From assembly GCA_021821425.1 (NCBI GenBank), contig JAKACL010000047.1, positions 1-13,790 on the forward strand: 13,790 bases of DNA, written 5' to 3'. Below, one piece after another: positions 7,722 through 12,904 of this stretch. The number at the start of each line of letters is the position of its first letter. Within the stretch, counting starts at the first letter, position 1. Made by a program: the position numbers and the translations under genes. The stretch comes from Pseudomonadota bacterium (GTDB lineage: Bacteria; Pseudomonadota; Gammaproteobacteria; Burkholderiales; Thiobacillaceae). Under the pieces are notes generated by a model, which saw nothing but the letters and a program-made list of their open reading frames with translations, ran no database searches and was not told the origin of the DNA.

Positions 7722-8141
7722 CTAGCCCTGGATGGCCGAGAGCAGACCCTTGATCTGCTGGCTGAGCCGGGTCAGGTTGAATTCGTAATGAACGGTGTTT
7801 TCGGCCATGGCGGCCCGTTCGGCATCGACATCCACGGTATTGCCGTCGACGCTGCCCTGCGCCGGCGTGCGGTACAGCAGACCCGCTTCGGAAGCCAGGC
7901 CGGGCGAGCCCGACAGATGGCCCGGCGCGGTAGCGGCCAGCCGGACGCTACCTGCGGCCGGCGTGCCGGTTCCGCTGCCCTTGAGCGCGCTTTGCAGTGC
8001 AGCATTGAAATCGAGGTCGCGCGCCTTGTAATGCGGCGTGTCGGCGTTGGCGATATTGGACGCCAGCACCTGCTGGCGCTGGTCGCGTACGCGCAGCGCC
8101 TGGGTGTGGAAATTCAGCATCTCATCCAGCCGGTTCAACAT
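7722..8141 (-). CDS. flgB: Flagellar proximal rod protein FlgB
   Basis: The product is 139 residues from the ATG at 8141. FlgB is the most proximal rod component, next to the MS ring and FliE. The N-terminus [20 protein letters not shown] leads to the motif [20 protein letters not shown] (residues 25-44), which is diagnostic. The C-terminus has [20 protein letters not shown], then [19 protein letters not shown] second in-frame ATG lies two codons upstream at 8147, but GAGAG sits 6 bases before the downstream ATG and directly against the upstream one, and FlgB proteins normally begin M-L-x-R-L, so 8141 is chosen. This is the first gene of the leftward operon. Confidence 0.96.
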   Translation of the reverse strand: MLNRLDEMLNFHTQALRVRDQRQQVLASNIANADTPHYKARDLDFNAALQSALKGSGTGTPAAGSVRLAATAPGHLSGSPGLASEAGLLYRTPAQGSVDGNTVDVDAERAAMAENTVHYEFNLTRLSQQIKGLLSAIQG

Positions 8142-8147
8142 GGTCAT

Positions 8148-8152
8148 CTCTC
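8148..8152 (-). promoter_or_regulatory. Shine-Dalgarno of flgB, deciding its start
   Basis: GAGAG on the minus strand stands 6 bases from the ATG at 8141 and directly against the alternative ATG at 8147. The spacing favours the shorter protein beginning MLNRLDEM. Confidence 0.5.
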
Positions 8153-8160
8153 GTTTCTGC

Positions 8161-8177
8161 CGCAAGGCCTTTTTGCG
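8161..8177. other. Small hairpin in the flgB leader
   Basis: CGCAA at 8161-8165 and TTGCG at 8173-8177 can pair around a 7-base loop about 20 bases upstream of the flgB start. On the minus strand it would lie in the 5' leader of the operon mRNA, just before the Shine-Dalgarno. The stem has only 5 bp, so it may have no function. Confidence 0.25.
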
Positions 8178-8210
8178 ATGACTGCATCCTAGACACGCCC
8201 CTGTCCATTC

Positions 8211-8252
8211 AATCGCACGATAAGAGACCAAAAGCCCGTTCATTTCGGCGTT
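8211..8252. promoter_or_regulatory. Imperfect FlhDC-like box between flgB and flgA
   Basis: The right half, CGTTCATTTCGGCGTT (8237-8252, plus strand), matches the E. coli FlhDC half-site CGYTATTT-N2-3-SCRTT apart from one extra base. Ten bases to its left lies AATCGCACGATAAGAG (8211-8226), a much weaker inverted half. The 10-base spacing and the location in the divergent flgB/flgA control region fit an activator of both operons. FlhDC itself is not in the window and the box was matched by eye, so this is a suggestion only. Confidence 0.27.
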
Positions 8253-8278
8253 TAGGATGGGAGACGGCTTCCTACAAT
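8250..8278 (+). promoter_or_regulatory. Weak candidate promoter for flgA
   Basis: TACAAT at 8273-8278 matches five of six bases of the sigma-70 -10 box and lies about 35 bases before the flgA ATG. The region 16-17 bases upstream (GTTTAGG, 8250-8256) is a poor -35 box, as expected if an activator is needed. The overlap with the right end of the FlhDC-like box fits activator dependence but does not prove it. Confidence 0.33.
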
Positions 8279-8312
8279 GGCGCAGTGAGCAGTCGAGCCA
8301 AGGAGTCCCCCG

Positions 8313-9026
8313 ATGACCGCAGCCCCCTCCCGCGCACGCGGACGTTTCCATCCACGTTGGCTGGCCGCGCTGTGCCTGTGCCTGGCCGGCGCCGCCCACG
8401 CGGCGGGCCCGCAGGACCCGGCCGCGCTGCAGGCCCATGCCGAGCGCTTCCTGAAGATGCAGACTGTCGGCCTGCCGGGCAAGGTGACGATCGAGGTCAC
8501 GCCGCCGCGCAGCACGCTGCCGGCGTGCTCCGCGCTCGATGCCTTCCAGCCCGCCGGCAGCCGCGGTACCGGCAAGATCACCGTCGGGGTGCGCTGTCTG
8601 GCGCCGAACCCATGGACGGTCTACCTGCCCGCCCAGGTGCGGGTGGCGGGCCGCTACGTGGTGACCCGCCAGGCGTTGCCCGCCAATCACGTCCTGACCG
8701 CCGCCGACCTCGCGTTGCGCGAGGGCGACCTCGGCAGCCTGCCGGCCGACATCGTGGCCGATGCCGACGCGATGCTGGGCTACCGCACGGTGTCCGGCCT
8801 GGCCGCAGGCGCCCCGCTGCGCGGCGCAATCCTGCGCGCGCCGCTGGCGGTGCAGCAGGGCCAGGTCACCCGCCTGGTGCTGACCGGCCCCGGATTCTCC
8901 GTCCAGAGCCACGGCCAGGCGCTGGCCAATGCCGGCCGCGGCGACCAGGTCCGAGTGAAAACCCGTTCCGGGCACGTGGTCAGCGGCGTGGCGCACGACG
9001 GACAGCAGGTCGTGGTAGCCTTTTAA
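8313..9026 (+). CDS. flgA: FlgA, periplasmic chaperone for P-ring assembly
   Basis: The product is 237 residues. FlgA acts in the periplasm and assists FlgI polymerisation into the P ring. A signal peptide spans residues 1-30: Arg-rich start, hydrophobic WLAALCLCLAGA and cleavage after AHA. The mature protein holds two cysteines (Cys72 in LPACSALD and Cys95 in VGVRCLAP), a likely disulfide pair. The SAF-type domain begins about residue 108 with QVRVAGRYVVTRQALPANHV and LTAADLALREGDL. The C-terminal domain ends SGVAHDGQQVVVAF. AAGGAG at 8300-8305 is a strong Shine-Dalgarno, 7 bases before the ATG. It is transcribed divergently from the flgB operon, the standard arrangement with flgM and flgN downstream. 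Confidence 0.95.
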   Translation: MTAAPSRARGRFHPRWLAALCLCLAGAAHAAGPQDPAALQAHAERFLKMQTVGLPGKVTIEVTPPRSTLPACSALDAFQPAGSRGTGKITVGVRCLAPNPWTVYLPAQVRVAGRYVVTRQALPANHVLTAADLALREGDLGSLPADIVADADAMLGYRTVSGLAAGAPLRGAILRAPLAVQQGQVTRLVLTGPGFSVQSHGQALANAGRGDQVRVKTRSGHVVSGVAHDGQQVVVAF

Positions 9027-9067
9027 GGGCGACACTTCAGTACGGTTCAAAAACGGACGTTACTGGT

Positions 9068-9095
9068 GTAAGTTGAAACCCTCCGTAGCCGTACC
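9068..9095 (+). promoter_or_regulatory. Candidate sigma-28 promoter for flgM-flgN
   Basis: GTAAGTTG (9068-9075) resembles the FliA -35 box TAAAGTTT at the AAGTT core, and after 12 bases GCCGTACC (9088-9095) shares GCCG with the -10 box GCCGATAA. Spacing is one base longer than the usual 11 and the downstream half of the -10 box does not match. Transcription would start about 20 bases before the flgM ATG. In enterics flgMN has its own class 3 promoter in addition to read-through from flgA, so the location is plausible. Confidence 0.33.
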
Positions 9096-9120
9096 ACCCG
9101 ACCCGACACAGGACGCCGCC

Positions 9121-9441
9121 ATGAAAATCGACCCTGGCCCGAAGCCCCCCTCGCCAACGGCCGCCGCCGGCACCCGCCCTGCCCAGCCGCAGGCGGACGC
9201 GAATGCCAGCGCGCGCACCCGCGCGGACGCCGGCCCCGGTCAGACCGACGTCAGCCTGAGCGCGCGCGTCGCCGACCTGCGGAAACTGGAAGCCCAGCTT
9301 GCGGCGATTCCGGTCGTCGACCAGGCCCGAGTGGAAAGCATCAAGGCCGCCATCGCCAACGGCGAATACACCATCAAGCCCGAGAACATTGCCGCCGGCC
9401 TGATCGAGTCGGTGAAGGACATGCTGCATGTCGTCCGCTGA
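9121..9441 (+). CDS. flgM: FlgM, anti-sigma-28 factor
   Basis: The product is 106 residues, close to the usual 97-105. FlgM binds FliA and keeps late flagellar genes off until the hook is finished, when it is exported through the hook-basal body. Residues 1-42 are Pro/Ala-rich and low in order, as expected of the exported tail. The sigma-binding part starts at VSLSARVADLRKLEAQL and contains the conserved VDQARVESIKAAIANGEYTI (residues 66-85), followed by KPENIAAGLIESV. AGGA at 9110-9113 lies 7 bases before the ATG, which supports this start over an in-frame TTG at 9073. The 3' end overlaps flgN by 14 bases. Confidence 0.95.
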   Translation: MKIDPGPKPPSPTAAAGTRPAQPQADANASARTRADAGPGQTDVSLSARVADLRKLEAQLAAIPVVDQARVESIKAAIANGEYTIKPENIAAGLIESVKDMLHVVR

Positions 9442-9910
9442 TCCGTCGCAGACCCTGCTGGCGCGATTGAAGCTGGAACTCGCCGCCTGGCAGGCGCTGG
9501 TCGACATCATGCGGGAGGAAGAACAGGCGCTGGTCGACGGCGATACCGACCGGCTGGCGCGGATCAGCTCTGCCAAGCTGACCCAGCTGCAAAGCGTGAA
9601 CGATTATGCGCAAATCCGTCATGCCGGCCTGCAGGCGGCAGGACTGCCGTTCGACCATGCCGGCATGACCGCCTGGCTGGGGCAGGTCGGCCAGGCCGAG
9701 CACCGCGCGCAATGGCAGCAGCTGCGCGAACTCGAAACGACCGCCCGGACGCTCAACCAGCGTATCGGCGCACTGATCGAGCTGCGGCTGAACTCCACCC
9801 GGCAGGCCCTCAACGTGCTGCTGCACAGTGCCACCAGCAACGGCAGCCTGTACGACCAGGAAGGCCTCGCGGTCGCCGCGCACAAGGGCAAACCGCTCAC
9901 CGCCGCCTAG
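9428..9910 (+). CDS. flgN: FlgN-type export chaperone for FlgK and FlgL
   Basis: The product is 160 residues, mostly alpha-helical with heptad-like spacing, as in FlgN. FlgN keeps the junction proteins FlgK and FlgL soluble in the cytoplasm and delivers them to the type III export gate. Residues 8-55 (QTLLARLKLELAAWQALVDI, then EEEQALVDGDTDRLARISS) match the family pattern of early Glu-rich helices, and the end SLYDQEGLAVAAHKGKPLTA is a typical FlgN tail. Its ATG lies within flgM, with AAGGA at 9415-9419 as Shine-Dalgarno, so translation is coupled to flgM. Sequence conservation in this family is low, and the position after flgM carries much of the identification. Confidence 0.9.
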   Translation: MSSADPSQTLLARLKLELAAWQALVDIMREEEQALVDGDTDRLARISSAKLTQLQSVNDYAQIRHAGLQAAGLPFDHAGMTAWLGQVGQAEHRAQWQQLRELETTARTLNQRIGALIELRLNSTRQALNVLLHSATSNGSLYDQEGLAVAAHKGKPLTAA

Positions 9911-9917
9911 GGCGTCT

Positions 9918-11057
9918 TCACACGCATCCGCGCCTGAAACGCCCCGGCGCGATCGCCCGCATCACGTCCGGCTCGAGCGCCACCGGCTGCCCGGTCATCC
10001 GGTCGGCCAGGGCCTCTCCCAGCAGACCTGCCCACACCACGCCGCGCGAAGCGTAGCCCGCCGCCACAAAGAGTCCAGCCTGGCCATCGACCGCGCCGAC
10101 GATCGGCAGCCGGTCCGGCAGCGTCGCGCGCAGCGAGGCACGCCCGCTCACCACGGCGTTAGCCAGCTGCGCGCTGGCCCCGGGCAGGATGCTTTCCAGA
10201 CGCAGCAGGTTGGCCCGGTCGCTCGCCGCGCGCGGCGCGGTGTCGTCATCGCCGTGCTCGTAGGTCGCGCCGACCAGAAGCTGGCCCGCGCCCGGCGCCA
10301 CATAGCCTTCGCGTGCGATCACCCGTCCGATCTGCGGCAGCGACCCGTCCGGCAGGCGCGTGATCTGGCCGCGCACGGTGTTGAGCGGCCAGGGCTGGGC
10401 GGGCGCCAGCGCCAGCGCATCGCGCGCATTCGCGAGCACCACGGCATCGGCCTCGGCCAATAGCGCGCCGTCGGCGGCCAGTACCTGCCAGCTGCGCGCC
10501 TGCGCCTGCAGGCGCGCGACGGCGCAGCCGGTTTTCAGTTCGATCCCGGGATGGTCGAGCCAGGCGCGGCACAGCGTGGCCGGCACCACCCAGCCTGCCG
10601 TCGGATAAAACACGCCGGGGGCGGCGACCGGCCAGTTGGCCAGTTCGCGCGCCTCGGCGAGATCCACCCAGCGGGCAAAGTCGGCCGGCGTTGCCCGGCC
10701 TGCCAGCGTCTGCTGCTGCTTCGCGGCGGCCTGGGCATCGCGCGCCAGGTGGAGCACGCCGCAGCGCGACCATTCGATGCCCGCCAGCGCCGGCCAGTGG
10801 CGCAGATCGTGCAGGAAGGCCGCGCGCGTCAGGCGCGTGGCGCAGCTGTCGTGGCGCGAGATCACCGGCCGGAATACCGCCGCCGGATTGCCTGACGCCG
10901 CCTGTGCCGGGCCAGCGGCGCGTTCCAGCACTGTGACCGCTACGCCGCGCTGCGCCAGCGCGTGCGCAACCGCAGCGCCGGCAACGCCGGCACCGACGAC
11001 GGCGACATGCTGTGGGGCGGCGACACGGGGCCCACTGGCCGGTCGGGTCAAAGGCAT
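9918..11057 (-). CDS. Stand-alone MnmC-type FAD oxidase (cmnm5s2U34 tRNA modification)
   Basis: The product is 379 residues. It is a D-amino-acid-oxidase-fold flavoprotein with the dinucleotide motif HVAVVGAGVAGAAVAHALAQ (GxGxxG at residues 22-27) and the strand-2 acid in VTVLERA (Glu45). ASGNPAAVFRPVIS (54-67) and the C-terminal LPDRLPIVGAVDG, GLFVAAGYASRGVVWAGLLG and the ending PDVMRAIAPGRFRR resemble the oxidase half of MnmC. MnmC(o) converts cmnm5(s2)U34 in tRNA to nm5(s2)U34. The bifunctional enzyme carries an N-terminal methyltransferase of about 250 residues, which is absent here; no methyltransferase frame precedes it. A generic glycine/D-amino-acid oxidase is the alternative. No strong Shine-Dalgarno is visible. 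It ends 7 bases from flgN, tail to tail, with no terminator between. Confidence 0.78.
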   Translation of the reverse strand: MPLTRPASGPRVAAPQHVAVVGAGVAGAAVAHALAQRGVAVTVLERAAGPAQAASGNPAAVFRPVISRHDSCATRLTRAAFLHDLRHWPALAGIEWSRCGVLHLARDAQAAAKQQQTLAGRATPADFARWVDLAEARELANWPVAAPGVFYPTAGWVVPATLCRAWLDHPGIELKTGCAVARLQAQARSWQVLAADGALLAEADAVVLANARDALALAPAQPWPLNTVRGQITRLPDGSLPQIGRVIAREGYVAPGAGQLLVGATYEHGDDDTAPRAASDRANLLRLESILPGASAQLANAVVSGRASLRATLPDRLPIVGAVDGQAGLFVAAGYASRGVVWAGLLGEALADRMTGQPVALEPDVMRAIAPGRFRRGCV

Positions 11058-11171
11058 GTCAGACAGGGTCCGGAGGGTGTTTCATGGCGCGTCATGCGGC
11101 CGATAACGGCCTCTTGTACAGACAGGCGTGCATCTTACAGGGGGCCCGCCGGGCGTCGGCCATTGTCGTTT

Positions 11172-11212
11172 GTCCTACAAGACGCTGCGGAATTGGCCTA
11201 TACGCGTAGGAC
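11172..11212 (+). promoter_or_regulatory. GTCCTAC inverted repeat around a stress-type -10 box
   Basis: GTCCTAC (11172-11178) and GTAGGAC (11206-11212) are perfect 7-base inverted arms 27 bases apart. Between them CTATACG (11198-11204) resembles the extended -10 of sigma-S promoters (CTATACT), with no good -35 box at 17 bases, which is tolerated by sigma-S. A promoter here would give a leader of about 150 bases for the BON lipoprotein, whose OsmY-like relatives are often general-stress genes. The repeat could be an operator or the arms of an RNA hairpin; I infer promoter function from sequence likeness only. Confidence 0.35.
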
Positions 11213-11248
11213 GGCGCGGCCCGTACAGTGCACTTGAGTTGCCGATAT

Positions 11249-11261
11249 CCCGGTAACCGGG
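11249..11261. repeat. CCCGGTAACCGGG palindrome in the BON gene leader
   Basis: The 13-base sequence has perfect 6-base arms around a single central A. With almost no loop it is a better candidate for a dimeric protein-binding site on DNA than for an RNA hairpin. It lies about 100 bases before the BON lipoprotein ATG. Confidence 0.4.
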
Positions 11262-11362
11262 AAACGGCCACGGTACGCCGGATCGGCTTGCCGTGTCGCG
11301 TGCCAGGTTCATTGCGCAGCCGTTTGATCCCTGTTTCTTCATCATCAGCCAAGGAGCGCCCC

Positions 11363-11794
11363 ATGAAAAACGTATCCAGCATTGCCGCGATCACGCTTGT
11401 TTCCAGTCTTGCCCTGTTTGCCGCCGGCTGCGACCGCACGCCCGACGAATCGGAGGTTGCCGAGCCGGCGGCCACCGAACCGAGCACCAGCGAGAGAATG
11501 GAAGATGCCGCCGGAGACACCCGCAGCCCGGCCAGCGACATGGGCGACTCGATTGAGCGCGGCGCCGAACAGGCAGGCCAGGCCATCGACGACGCGACGA
11601 TCACGGCTGCAATCAAGAGCAAATACCTGCTCGATGACACCCTCAAGGGCCTGCAGATCTCGGTCGACACCAAACAGGGTGTGGTGACCCTGACCGGCAC
11701 GGTGCAGAACGATGCGGCCAAGGAACTCGCAACGCAGATCGCCCAAGGTACCGAGGGTGTGGTGCGCGTCGACAACCAGCTCACCATCCAGTAA
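11363..11794 (+). CDS. BON-domain lipoprotein, OsmY-like
   Basis: The product is 143 residues. The N-terminus MKNVSSIAAITLVSSLALFA followed by AGC is a lipoprotein signal with lipobox FAAGC and acylated Cys23. Residues 24-75 are acidic, Pro/Ser/Glu-rich and probably a flexible tether. Residues 77-143 form one BON domain: DDATITAAIKSKYLLDDTLK, then ISVDTKQGVVTLTGTVQND and a closing GVVRVDNQLTIQ. BON domains are thought to bind phospholipid or envelope surfaces; OsmY has two and is an osmotic/stationary-phase protein, whereas this has one and a lipid anchor. AAGGAG at 11351-11356 sits 6 bases before the chosen ATG. The likely location is the periplasmic face of a membrane; the precise role is unknown. 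Confidence 0.88.
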   Translation: MKNVSSIAAITLVSSLALFAAGCDRTPDESEVAEPAATEPSTSERMEDAAGDTRSPASDMGDSIERGAEQAGQAIDDATITAAIKSKYLLDDTLKGLQISVDTKQGVVTLTGTVQNDAAKELATQIAQGTEGVVRVDNQLTIQ

Positions 11795-11810
11795 TTTAAT
11801 TCAGTAATTT
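11789..11810 (+). repeat. Short direct duplication at the BON gene stop
   Basis: CAGTAATTT occurs at 11789-11797 and again at 11802-11810, 13 bases apart. The first copy contains the last codon and TAA stop of the BON gene, so the second would supply a spare stop only in a shifted frame. It looks like a small tandem duplication or slippage product. Confidence 0.6.
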
Positions 11811-11812
11811 CG

Positions 11813-11832
11813 CCGGGCCGGTGCAGGCCCGG
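11813..11832. terminator. GC-rich hairpin between convergent BON and flavin-reductase genes
   Basis: CCGGGCC (11813-11819) pairs perfectly with GGCCCGG (11826-11832) around a 6-base loop. It lies 18 bases after the BON stop and 45 bases after the end of the oppositely oriented flavin-reductase gene, the right place for a shared terminator. There is no run of T on either side, so it may work weakly or with Rho, or serve mainly as a 3' mRNA stabiliser. Confidence 0.45.
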
Positions 11833-11877
11833 GGGCAATCGTCCCTCGACGCTAACCGCCCTGCCCGCTGGACCCGC

Positions 11878-12459
11878 TTATCGGTCTGGTAGCGGGCTTC
11901 GGTCCTGTGTCGCCTGCTCGTCGCGATGCGCGTCGTGGGCCCCGCTGGATGTGCCGAGGTGGTCCGGTAGCAGTTCGTCGCTGCCGTCCATATTCCCCAG
12001 CTCGTCGTAGCGTAGCGGACGCGTACGTTGTTGCAGAAAATCGCCGCCGGTGACCTCGGCCAGAATCAGCACGTGATCGCCGGCGGGATGTTTCGACACC
12101 ACCCGGCAGTCGAAATAGGCCAGCCCCTGATCGAGAACCGGCGCGCCGGACGGCGCTGCGTGCCAGGGCACGGGGCTCAGCTTGTTTTCGTCGCGCGCGC
12201 TGTGGTTGCCAAAAAAATCGGCCAGCGCGCTTTGATCGCGCTGCAGGACCGTGACAGTGAATACGCCCCGTTGCTCGATCAGGGGGTAAGACGCGTTCTC
12301 GGGGTTGACCGCAACCGCCAGCAACGGCGGTCGCATCGATGCCTGCATCACGGAAGTGGCGGTAAAGGCATTGGCCAGGCCCCCTTCTCCCACACCGATC
12401 ACATAGACGCCTTCGGTCAGGGTCATGAATAGCCGTTTGACCGGGTTGTGTATGCTCAT
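11878..12459 (-). CDS. Flavin-reductase-family protein (FMN-binding split barrel)
   Basis: The product is 193 residues. Conserved blocks are EGVYVIGVGE (16-25), the long family signature GLANAFTATSVMQASMRPP (27-45) with LLAVAVNPENASY after it, GVFTVTVLQRDQ (65-76), the short ADFFGNHS and GDHVLILAEVTGGDF (127-141). These are typical of the flavin reductase-like domain that binds FMN and uses NAD(P)H to supply reduced flavin or to reduce a substrate. The last 28 residues are polar and His/Asp-rich (SSGAHDAHRDEQATQDRS) and extend beyond the fold. The start at 12459 has only a weak AAGAGA-like Shine-Dalgarno; an in-frame Met at residue 12 is an alternative. It follows the small unknown gene by 30 bases and probably shares its transcript. 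The substrate cannot be told from the sequence. Confidence 0.85.
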   Translation of the reverse strand: MSIHNPVKRLFMTLTEGVYVIGVGEGGLANAFTATSVMQASMRPPLLAVAVNPENASYPLIEQRGVFTVTVLQRDQSALADFFGNHSARDENKLSPVPWHAAPSGAPVLDQGLAYFDCRVVSKHPAGDHVLILAEVTGGDFLQQRTRPLRYDELGNMDGSDELLPDHLGTSSGAHDAHRDEQATQDRSPLPDR

Positions 12460-12489
12460 GCCGTATCTCTTCGGCGCAAGTACGGCAGG

Positions 12490-12798
12490 TCAGCTCTCAT
12501 AGCCTTCGCGATGCGTCGCGTTGATGGCGCGCAACAGCTCGCGGAAGGGAATGTCGCGCTCATGTTTCTTGAACAGCGGCATGAAGTCGAGGTCCTCGCC
12601 CGTTCCCACGCCGCCGTAGCGTCCAGAGGTCATTGATGCGTGCAGCGCACGCAGCGTGGCGTCGAGCGTATCGAGGTAAGGCGTGTAGATCGAGGCTTCC
12701 TCGTCGTCGTGTTCGAGGCAGGCGCGCAGTTCGTCGACCTCGTACACGGCTTCTTGCACCAGATCGATCAGCTCGTTGAGGTCCTTGGCTTTTTTCAT
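12490..12798 (-). CDS. Small acidic protein of unknown function, between hdrB-like and flavin-reductase genes
   Basis: The product is 102 residues from the ATG at 12798. I do not recognise the family with confidence. Residues 1-33 look like an amphipathic helix (MKKAKDLNELIDLVQEAVYE, VDELRACLEHDDEE), and a second helix is likely around YLDTLDATLRALHASM. A Gly-rich turn, SGRYGGVGTGEDLDFMP, precedes a basic/acidic tail HERDIPFRELLRAINATHRE. There is no signal peptide, membrane segment or CXXC motif, so it is probably soluble and cytoplasmic. An in-frame ATG at 12831 would add MLAFYFFDEPD; it lacks a spaced Shine-Dalgarno, and the Lys-Lys start seems more natural, but this is uncertain. It lies downstream of the hdrB-like gene beyond a terminator and is followed closely by the flavin reductase. 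Confidence 0.72.
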   Translation of the reverse strand: MKKAKDLNELIDLVQEAVYEVDELRACLEHDDEEASIYTPYLDTLDATLRALHASMTSGRYGGVGTGEDLDFMPLFKKHERDIPFRELLRAINATHREGYES

Positions 12799-12865
12799 GT
12801 CGGGCTCGTCGAAAAAATAAAACGCTAGCATACCGTCCCGGCGCGTGCAGCTCGCCCAATGAAAA

Positions 12866-12883
12866 CAGGGGCCTGCGCCCCTG
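12866..12883 (-). terminator. Rho-independent terminator after the hdrB-like gene
   Basis: On the minus strand CAGGGGC and GCCCCTG form a perfect 7-bp stem around a 4-base loop (GCAG), directly followed by TTTTC. It lies 21 bases beyond the stop of the hdrB-like gene. The strong stem, tight loop and U run are the classic form. It separates that operon from the small unknown gene, although some read-through is possible. Confidence 0.8.
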
Positions 12884-12904
12884 CCAGGGAGAGACCAACC
12901 CTGC

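Larger units (their letters stand above)
11058..11362. other. Gene-free 305-base region between the divergent mnmC-like and BON genes
   Basis: I see no convincing coding frame here. The left part would hold the promoter of the leftward oxidase gene; I find no well-formed one (a lone TAAGAT-like hexamer lies near 11136 on the minus strand without a -35 partner). The right part holds a GTCCTAC inverted repeat around a CTATAC-type -10 box, a CCCGGTAACCGGG palindrome and a long leader for the BON gene. A plus-strand frame is open from 11228 into the BON gene, but it lacks a Shine-Dalgarno and would bury the lipoprotein signal. Confidence 0.6.

Noticed and set aside
8213..8232. Sigma-54-like TTGG...GTGC on the minus strand upstream of flgB
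   Set aside because: The GG and GC elements are 11 bases apart, whereas sigma-54 requires 10, and the flanking bases do not match.
7722..9050. A 442-codon minus-strand frame that would extend flgB upstream through flgA
   Set aside because: Only its last 139 residues are FlgB; the upstream part is antisense to flgA. FlgB proteins are about 140 residues and a spaced Shine-Dalgarno marks the start at 8141.
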